From Methanomicrobiales archaeon (GTDB lineage: Archaea; Halobacteriota; Methanomicrobia; Methanomicrobiales; Methanoculleaceae), in the NCBI GenBank assembly GCA_012511245.1, contig JAAZGM010000307.1, positions 1 to 14,207 of the forward strand: a DNA stretch of 14,207 nt. Reading direction: 5' to 3'. The stretch's first letter is position 1; the number at the start of each line of letters is the position of its first letter. The notes beneath the pieces are model-generated. The model worked only from the letters and a program-made list of their open reading frames with translations, was not told where the DNA came from and did no database searches. The position numbers were made by a program, and so were the translations under genes. Positions 1 to 5,841 of the stretch are shown here, piece after piece.

Positions 1-2
1 CT

Positions 3-260
3 GCAATAACAATTGTGTATATCCACAAATTTACGTTGAAAGAAGAGTTCCGCAGAAAAGGAATTGGTCTTAAGACTATGAAATTCGTTGTCGACCAATT
101 CACGAGTGGACTCAACTTAATCTTGCTTCATCCAGCACCATTAGGTATGCATGTGGGTGAAGAAGGGCGCGATATAGCTATCAAGAAACTGGAAGATCAC
201 TGGAGTAAAATTGGCTTTAAGAGGCTCGGATCGAGTGATGTATATTACATCCCCTTCTGA
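3..260 (+). CDS. GNAT-family N-acetyltransferase, C-terminal part (5' end outside window)
   Basis: The frame is open from the first bases of the window, so the GTG at 15 is probably internal and the gene starts upstream. The visible 85 or so residues carry the acetyl-CoA-binding motif A of GNAT enzymes (FRRKGIGLK, the R-x-x-G-x-G/A pattern), followed by a helix and the usual closing strand pattern (HWSKIGFKRLG, then YYIPF). GNAT proteins transfer an acetyl group from acetyl-CoA to an amine; the substrate cannot be told from this part. The codons are much richer in A/T than those of the next genes, which suggests transfer from another source. It ends with TGA and is followed by about 130 bp without a gene. 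The family call is fairly safe; the function is open. Confidence 0.75.
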   Translation, partial: AITIVYIHKFTLKEEFRRKGIGLKTMKFVVDQFTSGLNLILLHPAPLGMHVGEEGRDIAIKKLEDHWSKIGFKRLGSSDVYYIPF

Positions 261-391
261 AGGCTATGGGTATCCCACAGAGAACTCTCTCAGATTACCC
301 TGGATGGAAAGTCTCTAGCACAGGTACCTGGCTACGTCCGAACCCTTTATCATCTCCCGCTCCAACATTTACTCAAAGTTGAAAGTCGCCT

Positions 392-733
392 ATGCCGAAC
401 GATCTGATAGCAATCGTGGAAGAGTCCGAGGATGTGAACAGCGCTCTCATCTCCCGGGTGCGCCTGGAGATACTCTGGGCGCTCTCCGAACTCGGCGATG
501 ACGGAGCCACCGCACGGCACCTCAAGGCCGGGCTGAACCTGAGTGATGGCGTGCTCTATGCAAACCTCAAAAAACTCGTCGAGATGGGATACCTCCGCTC
601 CGAGAAGGTGACGCTTGAAGGGAAAGAACTCGAACTCTATGCCATCACCCCGGAAGGACTCCTTGAGTGGCGGTGTCTCCGGGGCTGGCTCTGCAAACTC
701 CTGGGCTGCGGAGGCGATACCTCTGAACGATAG
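392..733 (+). CDS. Winged-helix transcriptional regulator
   Basis: A 113-residue protein with a compact winged-helix DNA-binding fold. Residues about 18-35 (LISRVRLEILWALSELG) form the first helix. Residues 40-70 give the helix-turn-helix with recognition helix (LNLSDGVLYANLKKLVEMGY), then the wing (LRSEKVTLEGKELELYAITPEG). The layout resembles PadR/ArsR-type or archaeal DUF-class regulators that repress nearby genes. No Shine-Dalgarno sequence is evident before the ATG; a weak TATA-like TTTATCA lies about 40 bp upstream, which would allow a leaderless or short-leader mRNA. The C-terminal tail (about residues 95-113) is Cys- and Gly-rich and overlaps the beginning of the next reading frame. 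It probably forms an operon with the next gene and the broken toxin gene. The target genes are unknown. Confidence 0.75.
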   Translation: MPNDLIAIVEESEDVNSALISRVRLEILWALSELGDDGATARHLKAGLNLSDGVLYANLKKLVEMGYLRSEKVTLEGKELELYAITPEGLLEWRCLRGWLCKLLGCGGDTSER

Positions 734-773
734 AAGCAAAGTCATTGCCTGCTTCCGGGAAGCGGGATTCCGG

Positions 774-1253
774 ATGGACAAAGACCGGTTCGAGCACCGG
801 CTCATCGCCCAGAAGTTCGTCTACCTGCTGAAACTGAAGGGCGTCGAGTTCGCATACCCGTTCCGCCTCTATGTCCGGGGGCCCTACTCACCGGCCCTCG
901 CACGGGAGTACTACCAGCATGCCGACGAGTTTTTCCGGTGCGAGACGGAGAGCACGCTCTCGCCCGCCGAGGCGGGTGCCGTTGCCGAACTCACCGGCCT
1001 CTTCGACAAAAGCCCGTCCCTGCTTGAGATCGGGGCGACCTACGGACATCTGGCCTACGAGATGCGCCAGCCGCCCGAGCAGGCATACCGGACAGTCCGG
1101 AGGATGAAGTCGTTCTACTCCAACGAACAGATCGTCAAGGGCGTTAACCGGGCAAAGCAATACCTCTTCGTTCCCACCGACGAAGAGGTGGCGGCGCTCG
1201 AAGCCGAACTGCAGGAGTGGCAGCGGGCGGGTATCCGGTCGATGAGGCATTAG
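774..1253 (+). CDS. YwgA/Panacea-like protein, possible antitoxin partner of the MazF remnant
   Basis: A 159-residue soluble protein if started at ATG 774. The segment KFVYLLKLKG, then YPFRLYVRGPYSP, then LAREYY follows the pattern K-x-x-YL ... Y-x-YGP-x-S-x-x-L of YwgA proteins, which resembles the Panacea (DUF4065, SocA-like) domain. Panacea proteins act as antitoxins for many toxin types, and this gene stops one base before the start of a MazF/PemK toxin reading frame, so an antitoxin role is a reasonable inference. The start is unsure: in-frame residues from about 723 (NDRSKVIACFREAGF) also look protein-like, but only a CTG is there, so a non-ATG start overlapping the end of the regulator gene is possible. 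It could also be an unrelated uncharacterised family member. Confidence 0.6.
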   Translation: MDKDRFEHRLIAQKFVYLLKLKGVEFAYPFRLYVRGPYSPALAREYYQHADEFFRCETESTLSPAEAGAVAELTGLFDKSPSLLEIGATYGHLAYEMRQPPEQAYRTVRRMKSFYSNEQIVKGVNRAKQYLFVPTDEEVAALEAELQEWQRAGIRSMRH

Positions 1254-1254
1254 G

Positions 1255-1589
1255 ATGCGCCGGAGCAGGGGCGATATCTGGTTCGTCGATCTCACCGATG
1301 CACGGGGACACGAGCAGAGCGGACTGCGGCCCGCCGTGGTACTCGCCGTCGCCTACGGGGGATGACGGTCGTGGTCCCGCTCACGACGACCCCGGCGGCC
1401 TTCGGGTTTCCGCACACCCATGGCATCGAGAGGAGTTCCGAGAACGGGCTCTCCTCCAACAGTGCGGCGCTGGTCTTTCAGGTTGTTGCCCTCTCGGGGG
1501 ACCGTTTCGTCAAAAAACTCGGGCGGTGCTCGGTTGACGATATGGAAGCGATAAACGTTCTATTGAAGGACCTGTTGTTGCTGGAATAA
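1255..1589 (+). pseudogene. MazF/PemK-family mRNA interferase gene, broken by a frameshift
   Basis: The first part (ATG 1255 to TGA 1363) encodes MRRSRGDIWFVDL, then GLRPAVVLAVAYGG. This is the typical MazF/PemK beginning: the RGDIW strand and the conserved RPAVVL motif. The rest (PLTTTPA, a middle loop, VFQVVALSGDRFVKKLGRCS and the closing helix) continues in another frame from 1362 to 1589. The break is at a run of five G (1357-1361). One extra G would join the two parts smoothly as YGG-MTVVVPLTT. MazF enzymes cut mRNA at specific short sequences. A good Shine-Dalgarno (GAGG, 7 bases before the ATG) remains. The stop and the next ATG overlap as ATGA, so the second part could in principle be made by re-initiation. 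It may be a true mutation, phase variation at the G run, or a sequencing error. Confidence 0.8.
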
Positions 1590-1661
1590 TGAGTGAATGA
1601 TCTTGCTCCGGGAACGCTGAACAGCATTCCCAACCAGGCAGGACGAAAATGAGGTAAAATG

Positions 1662-1766
1662 ATGTATCGATTTCTTGTCATTGTTGAGCAGACCGACGGC
1701 AACTACTCGGCATACTCCCCCGACCTTCCGGGGTGCGTGGCAGCCGAAGATGAGCATGGACAATAG
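1662..1766 (+). pseudogene. HicB-like antitoxin, truncated to its N-terminal strands
   Basis: The 34 residues (MYRFLVIVEQTDGNYSAYSP, then DLPGCVAAEDEHGQ) match the start of HicB antitoxins: a first strand, the G-x-Y-x-A-x-x-P-D-L-P-G-C motif, then the beginning of the helix. HicB proteins are normally twice this length or more, with a helix and a DNA-binding end; here a TAG follows shortly after the PDLPGCV motif. GAGGT lies 6 bases before ATG 1662 (an ATG at 1659 is too close), so the expression signal is intact. No HicA toxin gene is visible on either side. A hairpin-bearing repeat begins 77 bp further on. It is most likely a remnant left by a deletion. Confidence 0.65.
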
Positions 1767-1843
1767 AAGAATGAGTCCGAGATATGACATACGCGATCCA
1801 TACAGGGTGAACGTGAAGAAGGGCGGCTGAACACCTGCCCATA

Positions 1844-1874
1844 CCCTTAAGGGGGGGTCTTCCCGCACCGCCCC
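1844..1874. repeat. Short G-rich hairpin repeat, copy 1
   Basis: A 31-base element that matches 4756-4786 at 30 of 31 positions. It begins with the palindrome CCCTTAAGGG, runs through seven G and ends with CTTCCCGCACCGCCCC. The G run can pair with the C run to form a stem (AGGGGG with CCCCCT just past the end). It lies between the HicB remnant and the end of the minus-strand XRE regulator gene. It may be a terminator-like or mobile small repeat; its role is unknown. Confidence 0.65.
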
Positions 1875-2001
1875 CTCTGTCCCCGCAATAGGAACGGGCT
1901 TTGCAGCGGTTCTGCCGGCGAAAGGCATGCCGCTCCGCTCTGCCGCTATATCCGCTGAAAACTTCCATAAGGGGTTTTTCTATCCCGGACGGATCCCGGG
2001 G

Positions 2002-2211
2002 CTATTTTTGCTCTGCCGTATCGCCGTAGAGGAAGATATCCTCGATGGTGACGCCGAAGAACCGGGCGATCTTGAAAGCGAGCTCGAGCGAGGGGTCGTA
2101 TTTCCCCTTCTCGATGGCAAGGATGGTCTGCCGGGTGACCCCGAGTTCGTTTGCGAGCCCTTCCTGGGTCAGGTCGTGCATCGCCCGGTAGACCTTAATC
2201 CTGTTCTTCAT
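2002..2211 (-). CDS. XRE/Cro-CI type helix-turn-helix regulator, copy 1
   Basis: A 69-residue protein that is almost entirely one HTH_3 domain: the first helix (IKVYRAMHDL), the turn and recognition helix (TQEGLANELGVTRQTILAIE), then KGKYDPSLELAFKIARFFGV and the closing VTIEDIF. Such small regulators are often encoded beside a DUF2178 membrane protein, as here. The start overlaps the last 17 bases of the upstream membrane protein gene, so the two are translationally coupled. It probably represses its own operon through a site near the promoter (see the palindrome at 2678). It differs from copy 2 at only three residues (IEDIF/IEEIF and the last two residues, QK/RP); the tail difference falls where the large direct repeat begins. 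Confidence 0.9.
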   Translation of the reverse strand: MKNRIKVYRAMHDLTQEGLANELGVTRQTILAIEKGKYDPSLELAFKIARFFGVTIEDIFLYGDTAEQK

Positions 2212-2668
2212 CGGTATCCCAGTCCCCGTATTTGCGGGCGTAATACATCCTGAACCCGACGTACAAAAAGATCATCAGGCAGAGCAGCGCCATCTGCAGG
2301 ATGGCAAAATTGCCGATGACCGGAAATTCGAGCATGTCGGGCGCGGCCGTTCCGGGCGGTCCGGGGTGGGGCGGGCGCAGCCCGAGCGGCCTTGAGAACG
2401 CAACGACCGCACTCCCGAGACTGATCGCAAAGAAGACTACCCAGAAGACCTCCAGCGTCCGGAGCGCCGCCTTCTGTGTGATCATCGCCGTCCGTTCGTC
2501 CTCGATCCTATCTTCGACCCTCCGCCTTGCCATATAGATCAGGAAAACCCCGAGGATGAACGCAACCTGGATCAGGATCGGCTCCTCGACCTTTACCGAG
2601 AGCCAGAAGATGCCGACCTCGATGAGTGCAACGATACCCGCCAGAAGGTAGAACGTGTTTCGTTTCAT
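2195..2668 (-). CDS. DUF2178-like four-pass membrane protein, copy 1
   Basis: A 157-residue integral membrane protein. Hydrophobic segments lie at about residues 5-25, 30-46, 72-91 and 120-139. The loop after the second segment carries ARRRVEDRIEDERT, with the EDER-T charge pattern and following helix typical of DUF2178 proteins. A Pro-rich loop (about 99-112, RPPHPGPPG) separates segments 3 and 4, and the tail is acidic (DWDTDEEQD). ATG 2668 is chosen over an upstream in-frame TTG at 2686. The biochemical role of DUF2178 is not known; pairing with an XRE regulator suggests a membrane sensor-effector unit or a self-regulated envelope protein. It shares about 92% of residues with copy 2 (12 differences by eye). 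Confidence 0.8.
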   Translation of the reverse strand: MKRNTFYLLAGIVALIEVGIFWLSVKVEEPILIQVAFILGVFLIYMARRRVEDRIEDERTAMITQKAALRTLEVFWVVFFAISLGSAVVAFSRPLGLRPPHPGPPGTAAPDMLEFPVIGNFAILQMALLCLMIFLYVGFRMYYARKYGDWDTDEEQD

Positions 2669-2677
2669 AGCAGCCAG

Positions 2678-2710
2678 TGTATACAATCTTGGGCATTTCG
2701 TTATTAATGT
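2678..2710 (-). promoter_or_regulatory. Promoter and candidate operator of DUF2178/XRE copy 1
   Basis: A perfect 8-bp palindrome, TGTATACA (2678-2685), lies ten bases before the ATG. A TATA-like ATTAATAA on the minus strand sits at about 2701-2710. An archaeal start site 25 or so bases after that box would fall on the palindrome, a good position for repression by the XRE protein. The same arrangement is kept at 10790. The binding is inferred. Confidence 0.45.
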
Positions 2711-3292
2711 TTAACTTCAGACCGGAGAGATCCCGGCTTCCCGACGAATGCCCGGTAAATCATCCGGCGTGTTCTCTACCGGGGTAAAGCAGCCTATCGA
2801 AAGAAGTTCTCTGTTGTGTTGGAATCATCCGGTCAGGTGGCGGGTGTACGGTGTGTTGAGAGAGCAGTATGTCGGGTACAGAGGAACCATTTTACAGAAA
2901 ATGCAGAGGGCTGTCCCTCCTGTCACTCGCCGGTCCCGGAGTTATACCACATCAGCAGGAGCGTGGTGAGGCCATCGTACCTCTCCCACTCCTTCCCGGA
3001 GAGCGTACAGGTGAGGGGGGCCGGGGGTCAAATGTGGCACCAGCCGGCCCGCAGTTGAGGACAACGTCGATTGCTGTTCCCGAAGGGGTCGGGGACAACC
3101 CCGCGGTGGCGCATATCCCCTTGGCAACGATCAAGCGAAGCGGCGGCCTCAGCGTGGTGAACATGGGAGAGGGAGCAGGCAACCGCCGGCAGGCGGTGGT
3201 GCGGCAACTATCGACGAAGATGTGGTTGGTGAAGACATGCATGGAGCATGAGCAAGATCGAATTATCGATCCATTCATAAATTATTCAAAAG

Positions 3293-3345
3293 TCACTATA
3301 CTTTAAGCATAATCACTATATTTTTTATGATATTTGATCATATTT
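3293..3345 (+). promoter_or_regulatory. AT-rich promoter region with spaced direct repeats
   Basis: Two identical TCACTATA octamers (3293-3300 and 3313-3320) are spaced by exactly 20 bp, close to two helical turns, so a dimeric regulator could bind both on one face. The following ATTTTTTATGATATTT is a likely TATA-box area. It is the nearest promoter-like sequence upstream of the FmdE-like gene, which would then have a leader of about 200 nt. The promoter role is inferred. Confidence 0.4.
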
Positions 3346-3391
3346 TTATCCTAATAGGTAATACTAATTTCGTACCAGCCGCAGGAATTTT

Positions 3392-3423
3392 ACCGGCTGA
3401 GCCGGTTGTAATCGTTAACCGGC
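3392..3423 (+). promoter_or_regulatory. Two overlapping, mutually exclusive inverted repeats
   Basis: ACCGGCT-G-AGCCGGT (3392-3406) is a perfect inverted repeat around one base. Its second arm overlaps another perfect inverted repeat, GCCGGTT (3401-3407) with AACCGGC (3417-3423), which has a 9-base loop. Only one of the two can form at a time. It could be a compound operator or a switch-like leader structure for the FmdE-like gene. Confidence 0.4.
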
Positions 3424-3531
3424 CTGACCATGACCCCCGGGGGGCGGGGAAAGCCTCCAGATGGACAAGATCTATCATGCAAGATACGAAGATCGCTGAT
3501 TAACACTGATTTGATGGAGAACGCACATTTT

Positions 3532-3551
3532 TTCCCGGTTTTCGCCGGGAA
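3532..3551 (+). promoter_or_regulatory. Hairpin just upstream of the FmdE-like start
   Basis: A perfect 7-bp stem, TTCCCGG-TTTTCG-CCGGGAA, ends 17 bases before the start codon. No clear Shine-Dalgarno lies between it and the ATG. It may tune translation or be a relic of a terminator; the T run lies before the stem (CATTTTTTCCC), not after it. Confidence 0.4.
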
Positions 3552-3568
3552 GAATATGCGATGATACA

Positions 3569-4657
3569 ATGAAGCGTTACATTACGTTATTATCCGGCAT
3601 CCTGCTGGTATGTCTGCTCTGTGTCCCGGCAATGGCCGTGTTACCAGACGCGGAACGTATGGACGAACTGGGACAGCGTGCGGCATGGACCGCGATGGAT
3701 CAGTTGAAATTCAGTAAAGGCGACCCGAACGTCCTTGTGTTGACCAACGCCGGCCGCGCCATCGTGGACGGCCAGACAACCGAACGGGCGGTATCGGGAA
3801 TCACGAAGGTAAGCGGCCTGCAGAACGGGGATAACACGCTCTGGCAGGTGAACAGGGCCAACTGGAAACCCCTCTGGTTCTACTTCTATGATAAGAAGTC
3901 CGGGAAAGCCCTCTACCTGGAGCCCACTGAAGCCAGTTACACACAGACCCAGACCGAACTGAAGACGACTCCCTTCTACAAGACGTTCTCGAAAGCAGTT
4001 GTCGTCACCGGCGATCTGGACAGGATGCTTGCCGACACCGAGGCGGGGAATGCAACCATGAAAGCCCTGGGCGGAGAGGCGTTTTCGTTGATCTCAATCT
4101 CCAACGCATGGGCGCACGGTGCATCGTACGACCTCTTATCCAGCGTCATGCTCCATAACCACTTCTGCCCCGGGGTATCCAGTGGTTACCTGCTTGCAAA
4201 ATATGTCGAGCAAGAGATGCCGATCACCGACGAAACCTCTTATGTGGTCATTTCCTGTCCGATGTGGTGCAAGGATGACATATTCCCGATCCTCTGGGAC
4301 CTCACACCTGGAAAAGGCGGTCACTATATCTTCCCGCTCTCCGAGGAAGACGAGACGGAACTGACGGAAGCGTACGGCACCCGCCCGGCGGGCATCTTCA
4401 TTCGCTGGGATGATGCACAGAAGACTGGTCGGGCGCTCGCCCTTGGCTTCCAGTTTGATTCGACGCCCTGGACTGGACCTTCATGGGGAGAGAAGCCCAT
4501 GAGAACCATCGAGATGGTTGAGAATACCGGGAACCCCGAGCAATACGTCACAGTGATGAAAGAGTTCGAAGTAAACGAGCAGATGCTTACCGACCTGAAG
4601 AATCCGGCCAACAACCCGTATGAAGTGGCTGGAATGTTGAGTAAGACCCGTGCATAA
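3569..4657 (+). CDS. Secreted FmdE-domain protein
   Basis: A 362-residue protein with an N-terminal signal peptide (MKR, then a hydrophobic stretch at residues 5-20, PAMA before the mature part), so it acts outside the membrane. Residues 196-202 are HNHFCPG, matching the H-G/N-H-x-CPG metal-site motif of FmdE proteins (formylmethanofuran dehydrogenase subunit E family, PF02663), followed by a helix. Cys230 and Cys234 and the segment CKDDIFPILWDLTPGKG align by eye with the FmdE pattern C-x-x-D-A-x-x-x-LTGCTxGKG; the Cys of GCT is Asp here. The N-terminal 180 residues have no motif that I recognise. Because of the secretion signal it is unlikely to be a subunit of the cytoplasmic dehydrogenase; binding of a metal or metal cofactor at the cell surface is a better guess. 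It is transcribed alone and ends before a strong hairpin. Confidence 0.85.
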   Translation: MKRYITLLSGILLVCLLCVPAMAVLPDAERMDELGQRAAWTAMDQLKFSKGDPNVLVLTNAGRAIVDGQTTERAVSGITKVSGLQNGDNTLWQVNRANWKPLWFYFYDKKSGKALYLEPTEASYTQTQTELKTTPFYKTFSKAVVVTGDLDRMLADTEAGNATMKALGGEAFSLISISNAWAHGASYDLLSSVMLHNHFCPGVSSGYLLAKYVEQEMPITDETSYVVISCPMWCKDDIFPILWDLTPGKGGHYIFPLSEEDETELTEAYGTRPAGIFIRWDDAQKTGRALALGFQFDSTPWTGPSWGEKPMRTIEMVENTGNPEQYVTVMKEFEVNEQMLTDLKNPANNPYEVAGMLSKTRA

Positions 4658-4699
4658 ACCTCTAATTCTCTCTCAAGAGGGTTGTCGCAGAACATCACT

Positions 4700-4723
4700 A
4701 CCGGGGAGGGAGACCTCCCCGGT
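4700..4723 (+). terminator. Strong hairpin after the FmdE-like gene
   Basis: A perfect 10-bp inverted repeat, ACCGGGGAGG-GAGA-CCTCCCCGGT, with a 4-base loop starts 43 bases after the stop codon and is followed by pyrimidine-rich CTCTTCT. It looks like an RNA-stabilising or terminator hairpin; archaea more often use plain U runs, so its role in termination is a guess. Confidence 0.6.
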
Positions 4724-4755
4724 CTCTTCTGACACTATCAGGGTGAACTATCCCG

Positions 4756-4786
4756 CCCTTAAGGGGGGGACTTCCCGCACCGCCCC
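4756..4786. repeat. Short G-rich hairpin repeat, copy 2
   Basis: It matches 1844-1874 at 30 of 31 positions. Its stem can form AAGGGG with CCCCTT (ending at 4788), whereas copy 1 forms AGGGGG with CCCCCT. The flanking bases differ but the pairing is kept. The context GGGTGAAC shortly before also occurs upstream of copy 1. Confidence 0.65.
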
Positions 4787-4858
4787 TTCAACCTCGCGAG
4801 ATAGAGACCGTCTCCGGTGGAGAGATTACTGTTGCTCAAAGGTACGTCATCATCCACG

Positions 4859-4884
4859 TTCAAAGACGCATGTATGCGTTTGAA
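4859..4884. repeat. Inverted repeat in the convergent gap
   Basis: TTCAAAGACGCAT (4859-4871) pairs with ATGCGTTTGAA (4874-4884) over 11 bp with a two-base bulge. It lies between the ends of two converging genes. Together with smaller palindromes at 4804-4824 (GAGAC-C-GTCTC and TCTCC-GGT-GGAGA), it is the main content of the 4787-5014 gap, in which I see no gene. Confidence 0.4.
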
Positions 4885-5014
4885 TGTGACGACCGGCTGA
4901 GTTCAACAACGGGATTGCAGACCCAAAACCCTTGCAGCCTCCGCTCTCCACTGGCCGAAACCGGGATCAGGCAGTGCTCCGGGAACTCGCCCACCAGGCG
5001 GAACGTTCGGTTGT

Positions 5015-5377
5015 TCAACGCCGGTGAATCTTCTCGTCCAGTGCCGGCTCCTCCATCTTTTCGGTGATGTACGAACCGGGTAAGACGTCTTCAAGGTATT
5101 TGACGGCATCGTTGATCCGGTAGACCTGCTCCCGGATCTTCCCGGCGATCTCTTCATCTTCCATCAGGTCTGCCCGGGCGAGGAGCACCTGCAGGGGGTT
5201 TCTGATGCGATCGGAGATGGTGACGAGGAGCTCCCGGGCAGAGTCGGCGGCCTCATTCTCCACTCGTGCTGAATGCAGGGCGTACTGTCCGGAGGAGCCA
5301 GCAGGGAACCGGCCATCTCCCGGATTGGGATCCGACTCCCCGTCCGGCCTCTCCAGAACATCGGTGTTTGTCGTCAT
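5015..5377 (-). CDS. Small histidine-kinase-dimerisation-like protein lacking the phospho-acceptor His
   Basis: A 120-residue protein. Residues 1-40 are polar and probably disordered. Residues about 45-100 form a two-helix HisKA-like hairpin: LLVTISDRIRNPLQVLLARA, then the second helix IREQVYRINDAVKYLEDV. In HisKA domains the motif is S-H-E-x-R-N/T-P-L with His as phospho-acceptor; here Asp56 takes its place (SDRIRNPL). No ATPase domain follows; the protein ends 20 residues after the second helix. It may be a dimerising decoy or regulatory partner, a relic of a larger PAS kinase, or a member of an archaeal family with this change built in. ATG 5377 is chosen over a GTG at 5392. It is the last gene of the minus-strand cluster, 33 bases after the lipoprotein gene. 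Confidence 0.6.
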   Translation of the reverse strand: MTTNTDVLERPDGESDPNPGDGRFPAGSSGQYALHSARVENEAADSARELLVTISDRIRNPLQVLLARADLMEDEEIAGKIREQVYRINDAVKYLEDVLPGSYITEKMEEPALDEKIHRR

Positions 5378-5410
5378 CGGACTGTGCTGCACACTCCAAT
5401 CGGTCGTCTC

Positions 5411-5770
5411 TCACCAGGGCTCCGGAGGAGTGCCGTTCTCCATACCCTCCAAAACCCCGAGCGCTTCCATGAGTTCCTTCTCGGTGACGCCGAGTGTTGC
5501 CGCCGCATCGACAAAGGTCTTCTGTGCCTGGCCCGGTTCGCCGAGCGCCGCCTGGAGTTCTTCTTCGGTGACCCCGAGCGTGGCCGCGGCCGAGGAGTAG
5601 TCCATCTGCGGCTGTCCACGCTCTTCGGGTGCAGTCCCGGGCGCTCCCATGATCTCCTGCGGCTCTCCTGCAGGCTGTGATTCAACGATCGTGCCGGTGC
5701 ACCCGCACACTGCTGCACTAACGACGAGCATGGCGACTGCACAGATGCTAATCAGTTTTTTTGTTGCCAT
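5411..5770 (-). CDS. Lipoprotein with two internal AAATLGVTE repeats
   Basis: A 119-residue secreted protein. The start at ATG 5770 gives a clean signal peptide (MATKK, hydrophobic residues 6-21) ending in a Cys-containing cleavage region (AAVCGCTG, Cys22/Cys24) that suits lipid anchoring. A Pro/Glu/Gln-rich linker follows. Two helix-turn repeats with a period of 28 residues then appear: AAATLGVTEEELQAALG (61-77) and AAATLGVTEKELMEALG (89-105). The LGVT-E-x-EL-x-x-AL motif is a short helical unit seen in various small secreted proteins; the function is unknown. It lies 71 bases after the permease gene on the same strand, so it may assist the exporter as an envelope partner. The repeats are kept at protein level more than at DNA level. 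Confidence 0.75.
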   Translation of the reverse strand: MATKKLISICAVAMLVVSAAVCGCTGTIVESQPAGEPQEIMGAPGTAPEERGQPQMDYSSAAATLGVTEEELQAALGEPGQAQKTFVDAAATLGVTEKELMEALGVLEGMENGTPPEPW

Positions 5771-5841
5771 ACTTCTCTTTTCCAATCTGTTTTCTTGTGC
5801 TGAATGCTTCGGGTAAAAATGGGTAGTCTCCTGTCTATACA

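Larger units (their letters stand above)
2010..2906. repeat. Large direct repeat, copy 1 (DUF2178/XRE module)
   Basis: This block recurs at 10122-11021 in the same orientation with a constant offset of 8,112 bp through both genes. The match begins inside the XRE stop region (GCTCTGCCGTATCGCC), is strongest in the genes, becomes patchier upstream of the membrane gene (2700-2880) and ends with a well kept TTTACAGAAAATGCAG. The kept upstream part suggests that a regulatory region was copied together with the genes. Confidence 0.9.
2912..3568. other. Long gene-poor stretch before the FmdE-like gene
   Basis: About 660 bp with no convincing gene. The first half (to about 3245) is GC-rich and has a long open frame ending at 3306. 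Its translation (TTSIAVPEGVGDNPAVAH and onward) has no family motif that I recognise and has the look of a decayed coding end. A perfect hairpin lies at 3182-3197 (ACCGCC-GGCA-GGCGGT). The second half (3250-3370) is AT-rich and promoter-like, followed by structured sequence up to the FmdE-like start. Confidence 0.5.

Noticed and set aside
1678..1968. Minus-strand frames over the HicB remnant, one with a lipoprotein-like start (MSYLGLILLLSMLIFGC)
   Set aside because: They run antisense to the HicB remnant, which has a clear family motif and a ribosome binding site. The rest of the peptide is not protein-like, so the lipobox look is probably chance.
2869..3306. A 145-residue plus-strand open frame after direct repeat copy 1
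   Set aside because: Its start lies in the duplicated non-coding part and the sequence has no recognisable motif. A link to a TnpB-type C-terminus was considered, but I cannot support it from the sequence.
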